Source: Verrucomicrobiales bacterium (GTDB lineage: Bacteria > Verrucomicrobiota > Verrucomicrobiia > Limisphaerales > UBA11320). From it: 23,791 nt of DNA. Of the stretch, positions 21,608-23,791 are shown piece after piece. The stretch spans positions 13,084 to 36,874 of the forward strand of contig DMJJ01000301.1 in NCBI GenBank assembly GCA_003452185.1, given 5' to 3'. The translations under genes and the position numbers were made by a program. The notes beneath the pieces were generated by a model. It searched no databases, was not told the DNA's origin, and worked only from the letters and a program-made list of their open reading frames with translations. Position 1 is the first letter of the stretch, and each line of letters begins with the position of its first letter.

Positions 21608-21724
21608 TGCCACGACCTGTCAACGGCGGCTGGCTCAGGGGGGATTCCTCTGAGGAGAAACCCATCCGGATACCGCCAAACCGTGGACCACGACTTACGA
21701 CCCAACTGCCAAAAAAAAGGACGC

Positions 21725-21752
21725 CCCATACGCGAGACTATCTCGCGGCCAA
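21725..21752 (-). promoter_or_regulatory. Dyad CGCGAGA-N3-TCTCGCG, possible operator within a weak promoter
   Basis: Positions 21731-21747 form a perfect inverted repeat with 7-base arms and a 3-base centre. Read on the minus strand, TTGGCC (21752-21747) and TATGGG (21730-21725) flank it at 16-base spacing and weakly resemble -35 and -10 boxes directed at the giant gene about 115 bases away. The dyad is directly seen; promoter and operator roles are speculative. No T-run adjoins it, so it is not a typical terminator. Confidence 0.3.
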
Positions 21753-21904
21753 CACGATGCGGAAAGGCGACGGTGCATAGAGAATCACAGTTTCCGGGAA
21801 TCCACCAACGAATTCCGAAAAAAGACTCGGCCCCCGCCCCGCGGACCGCGGCGCCGCCACGGACGTGCATTGGGAGGGGGAGCCGGACGGAGGTGAGGCC
21901 CGCC

Positions 21905-21933
21905 GCCGGCAAGGCGCCGCCCGCCTTGCCGGC
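21905..21933. repeat. Perfect 12-bp stem-loop upstream of the cNMP/DUF1003 gene
   Basis: Arms GCCGGCAAGGCG (21905-21916) and CGCCTTGCCGGC (21922-21933) pair perfectly around the 5-base loop CCGCC. It ends 31 bases before the ATG at 21965. No T-run follows on either strand, so an intrinsic terminator is unlikely. It could be a 5' UTR hairpin, a protein-binding dyad, or a copy of a genome-wide REP-like element. Confidence 0.6.
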
Positions 21934-21964
21934 TGAAAGCGTCGCGTGGTAATCATCCCCCCGC

Positions 21965-22867
21965 ATGACCATGCCAAAGCAGCACCCAGGCCCCGATCCG
22001 GTCGCGGTGCTCCGTGAGTGCGCGTTGTTCCGGTTCTTCCCCACCTCCGACTTGGAACGGTTCGCCGGTTGCACCCGCCTTGAACACTTCGGCCCGGGCC
22101 GGCTGATCTGCGCCAAGGGGACATCGGGAGACCGGTTCTATGTCGTTGTCCGGGGCTCCGTCGACATCACCGACCTCTCCCCGGGCCGGGGAGCGACCGG
22201 GGGAAGCGACCCGGCCGAAGCGCCGGAGAGCCCGGGGGAGATCCTCCTCCGTACCCTTGGCGCGGGGGAGCTCTTCGGCGAGGTGGCTTGCCTGGAGGAG
22301 AACGGCGTCCGGACCGCCAACGCCCGGGCCCGGGAAGGGACCACGCTCCTGATCATCCCCCGGGAGGAGTTCCTGGCGCTGGTTCAGTCGCAGCCGGTCG
22401 CGGCCGTGGCGCTGGTCCGTCACCTGGCGGCCCGGGTCCGGCACTACACCGACGACCGGCGTGCCCTTGTCTCCCCCAAGGAGTATGAGGCTGAGACCGC
22501 CCGGCAGGAGACCGCCTGGCACCGTCTGGCGGGGACCGCCGAGGGATGGACCGCCCATTGGAGCTTCACCGCCGTGAACCTCGTGATCTGGACGGCCTGG
22601 CTTGCCTCGAACGGGCGGCAGCTGATGAAGGAGCTTCCAACCATCACCGGGCTGACGATGTGGCTGAGCGTGCAGGCGATCGTGATGACCACCCTCGTGC
22701 TCGTCGCCCAGAAGCGTGCGGATGAGAAGGAAAAGCGGCGTCGCGACCTCGAGTTCCAATGGGCCTCCGCCACCATGGACCGGATCAACCAGGTGAACGA
22801 CCGCCTGGGGCATCTGGAGCAGAGGACTCCCACGGTCGCCCCGGCCACCGGGGCTCCAGAGTCTTAG
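21965..22867 (+). CDS. Cyclic-nucleotide-binding domain / DUF1003-like membrane protein
   Basis: This 300-residue protein has an N-terminal CRP/FNR-type cyclic-nucleotide-binding domain (about residues 15-142). The phosphate-binding cassette is recognisable as GELFGEVACL with Glu106 and, after a short loop, Arg116-Thr117-Ala118. A Gly/Pro/Ser-rich insertion at about 72-92 lengthens one beta loop. No helix-turn-helix follows; instead residues about 195-250 form two hydrophobic helices (about 199-214 and 229-248), then a charged tail QKRADEKEKRRRD and an amphipathic, possibly coiled-coil segment to 287, as in DUF1003 membrane proteins. It probably senses a nucleotide or other ligand at the inner membrane; the output is unknown. 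The start at 21965 has a second ATG two codons later and no clear ribosome-binding site. It is divergent from the giant gene and convergent with the dehydrogenase gene. Confidence 0.88.
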   Translation: MTMPKQHPGPDPVAVLRECALFRFFPTSDLERFAGCTRLEHFGPGRLICAKGTSGDRFYVVVRGSVDITDLSPGRGATGGSDPAEAPESPGEILLRTLGAGELFGEVACLEENGVRTANARAREGTTLLIIPREEFLALVQSQPVAAVALVRHLAARVRHYTDDRRALVSPKEYEAETARQETAWHRLAGTAEGWTAHWSFTAVNLVIWTAWLASNGRQLMKELPTITGLTMWLSVQAIVMTTLVLVAQKRADEKEKRRRDLEFQWASATMDRINQVNDRLGHLEQRTPTVAPATGAPES

Positions 22868-22936
22868 GCTGGGTGACCCGACAAGGTCCGGCGCGAGCAC
22901 CCCGGGCGGGGCCTTGCCCCGGGGCTTCCTCCCCGG
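22868..22936. terminator. GC-rich hairpin region between convergent genes, possible bidirectional terminator
   Basis: Between the two convergent stop codons lies a GC-rich stretch with alternative foldings: CCCCGGG (22900-22906) with CCCGGGG (22918-22924), or CGGGGC (22907-22912) with GCCCCG (22916-22921) around CTT. Neither strand has a T-run after the stem, so classical intrinsic termination is weak. The location between convergent genes is the main argument. Confidence 0.3.
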
Positions 22937-23791
22937 TTACTGGGCTCGGAAAGTGACCCGCAGCAGGGCATCGTTGGCAGAGGGCTTCGTCGCCCCGCCG
23001 TGCGTGATGAGATAGAGGGCCCCGTCCGGACCGAGCCGCAGGGCGAGCGGGCCCGCCGTGAGCCCCTGGAGGAACGATTCACTCTCGCCCGGCTTCTGGG
23101 TGGCAGGGTCCACGGGGGCGCTCCGGACAGACTTCCGGGCGAAATCGGCATAGAAGAAGGCTCCGTGATACTTCGCAGGATAGCCTCCTCCCCCGGCGGG
23201 AGGACGGTAGATCACCGCTCCGACACACGAGGCGCCGGTGTTCCGCTTGTAGGCGAACCAGGGGGCCGTGAACCCCTCCACCTTGTTGCTCCGCGAGGAG
23301 GTGGACCATCCATCGCCAAAGACCTTCGGCCATCCATAGTTCGCGCCGGGCTGGATGCGATTGACCTCGTCGCAGTCGTCCGCCAGGTCCCCCCCGTTCT
23401 CCGCGAGCAGGATCATCCCGGTCGGGGCGTCGTAGGTGAGAGCCCACGGCTGGCGATGTCCGCGGGTGTAGATCAACCCTTGGGCCCCGGGGGTCCTGGC
23501 AAACGGGTTGTCCTTGGGGGTTGCCCCGTCGAGCCCCATCCGGAGCACCTTGCCGCGCAGGTCCCGGACTGACTGGGCCTTGTTCTCAGGATCGTCGCAA
23601 TACTGGCGGAGGTTGGCGTTCTGGTTGTTCTCGCCCGCGGTGACGTAGAGCAGCCGCTCCTTGGGATGGACGAGGAGCCCCCCCCCGACGTGCTGGCCGG
23701 CGAGGTCCCCCTCCCACTCGAGCAGCGGCTTCTCGCTCCCGGCCTTGAGGGTCGGGGCGGATCCGGGGCCGTCGACGGTCCAGCGGGCGAT
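22937..23791 (-). CDS. PQQ-dependent sugar dehydrogenase (GSDH family), partial, N-terminus beyond right edge
   Basis: The frame enters from the right edge and ends with TAA at 22937-22939, giving 284 visible residues (numbered here from the edge). It matches soluble aldose/sorbosone dehydrogenases, six-bladed propellers that oxidise sugars with PQQ and calcium, usually in the periplasm. Seen motifs are GQHVGGGLLVHP, with His34 in the place of the catalytic base; LLYVTAGEN; GHRQPWALTYD, with Arg113 in the place of the PQQ-contacting arginine; DEVNRIQPGANYGWP (141-155), the family hallmark; and FFYADFARKSVRSAP near the end. The protein ends in LLRVTFRAQ with no extra C-terminal domain. The start and any signal peptide lie outside the window. 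It converges with the cyclic-nucleotide-binding gene. The specific sugar cannot be told. Confidence 0.9.
   Translation of the reverse strand: MARWTVDGPGSAPTLKAGSEKPLLEWEGDLAGQHVGGGLLVHPKERLLYVTAGENNQNANLRQYCDDPENKAQSVRDLRGKVLRMGLDGATPKDNPFARTPGAQGLIYTRGHRQPWALTYDAPTGMILLAENGGDLADDCDEVNRIQPGANYGWPKVFGDGWSTSSRSNKVEGFTAPWFAYKRNTGASCVGAVIYRPPAGGGGYPAKYHGAFFYADFARKSVRSAPVDPATQKPGESESFLQGLTAGPLALRLGPDGALYLITHGGATKPSANDALLRVTFRAQ

Larger units (their letters stand above)
21608..21964. promoter_or_regulatory. Divergent intergenic region between giant gene and cNMP/DUF1003 gene
   Basis: About 357 bases separate the two divergent start codons, so promoters of both genes should lie here. The middle (21600-21840) is visibly richer in A+T than the flanking genes and includes an eight-base A tract at 21711-21718. 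It also holds the two inverted repeats listed separately. No strong sigma-70 promoter or Shine-Dalgarno sequence is evident for either gene. Open frames crossing it look non-coding. Confidence 0.6.

Noticed and set aside
16680..19895. Functional sialidase
   Set aside because: Asp boxes are present, but I found no arginine triad or catalytic Tyr/Glu pair, and the blades are interrupted by other modules.
21594..21623. TTGACA at 21623-21618 as a -35 box for the giant gene
   Set aside because: The hexamer is perfect, but no reasonable -10 follows at 16-18 bases and transcription would begin inside the coding region, downstream of the LEPR-XLL start codons.
21482..21952. Plus-strand 156-codon open frame before the cNMP gene
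   Set aside because: It is antisense to the LEPR-XLL start and then runs through intergenic DNA; the composition is not protein-like and no ribosome-binding site is evident.
21926..21953. TTGCCG...GGTAAT as a promoter for the cNMP gene
   Set aside because: Both boxes match only 4 of 6 bases, the -35 lies within the dyad arm, and the transcript would be nearly leaderless. Too weak to annotate.
21472..22116. Minus-strand open frame across the divergent intergenic region
   Set aside because: It overlaps both the start of the giant gene in another frame and the start of the cNMP gene, and its translation has low-complexity Arg/Ser/Trp composition without any motif.
21953..22900. Minus-strand 315-codon frame opposite the cNMP gene
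   Set aside because: It is the antisense shadow of a well-supported cNMP/DUF1003 gene and its translation is Gly/Pro/Arg-rich without domains.
1..23791. CRISPR arrays, tRNA or rRNA genes, insertion sequences
   Set aside because: No short direct repeats with regular spacers, no tRNA-like or rRNA-like sequence and no transposase motifs or terminal repeats were seen; all repetition is at protein level inside the giant gene.

Overview
The window is GC-rich (by eye about two thirds G+C) and holds three protein genes. One of them fills about 91% of it. The LEPR-XLL N-terminal motif on a giant repeat protein, the cyclic-nucleotide-binding/DUF1003 fusion and the PQQ sugar dehydrogenase of the sorbosone type together suggest a Planctomycetota or Verrucomicrobiota (PVC) bacterium. 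That placement is an inference from gene content, not from a marker gene.

Positions 1-21607, minus strand, are one uninterrupted reading frame. It begins just after an in-frame stop at 21620-21622 and runs off the left edge without a stop, giving at least 7,200 codons. I checked the codon register at more than ten anchors along its length and it never shifts. From N to C terminus (right to left) the protein reads: LEPR-XLL motif; Pro/Ala/Ser-rich linker; an Asp/Gly-rich RTX-like beta region; a BNR/Asp-box beta-propeller region interrupted by about 100-residue repeats; a tandem array of the same repeats; a second repeat family; a short RTX-like segment; three EF-hand-bearing modules of about 310 residues; a large pentapeptide-repeat domain; two more EF-type modules; and about 1,900 residues of repetitive beta-rich sequence that continue outside the window. 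The protein has almost no cysteine and looks like a secreted or surface-attached mosaic adhesin or matrix protein.

Positions 21608-21964 form a divergent intergenic region with two clear inverted repeats. To its right, 21965-22867 on the plus strand encodes a 300-residue membrane protein with a cyclic-nucleotide-binding domain followed by a DUF1003-like two-helix membrane domain. A short GC-rich hairpin region separates it from a convergent, left-reading gene (22937 to beyond 23791) for a PQQ-dependent sugar dehydrogenase whose N-terminal part lies outside the window.

The three genes do not form an operon: the first two diverge and the last two converge. The giant gene and the cyclic-nucleotide-binding gene share an upstream region, so common control is possible but not shown. 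The many long plus-strand reading frames across 257-19687 are codon-on-codon antisense shadows of the giant gene, caused by its avoidance of TTA, CTA and TCA codons.
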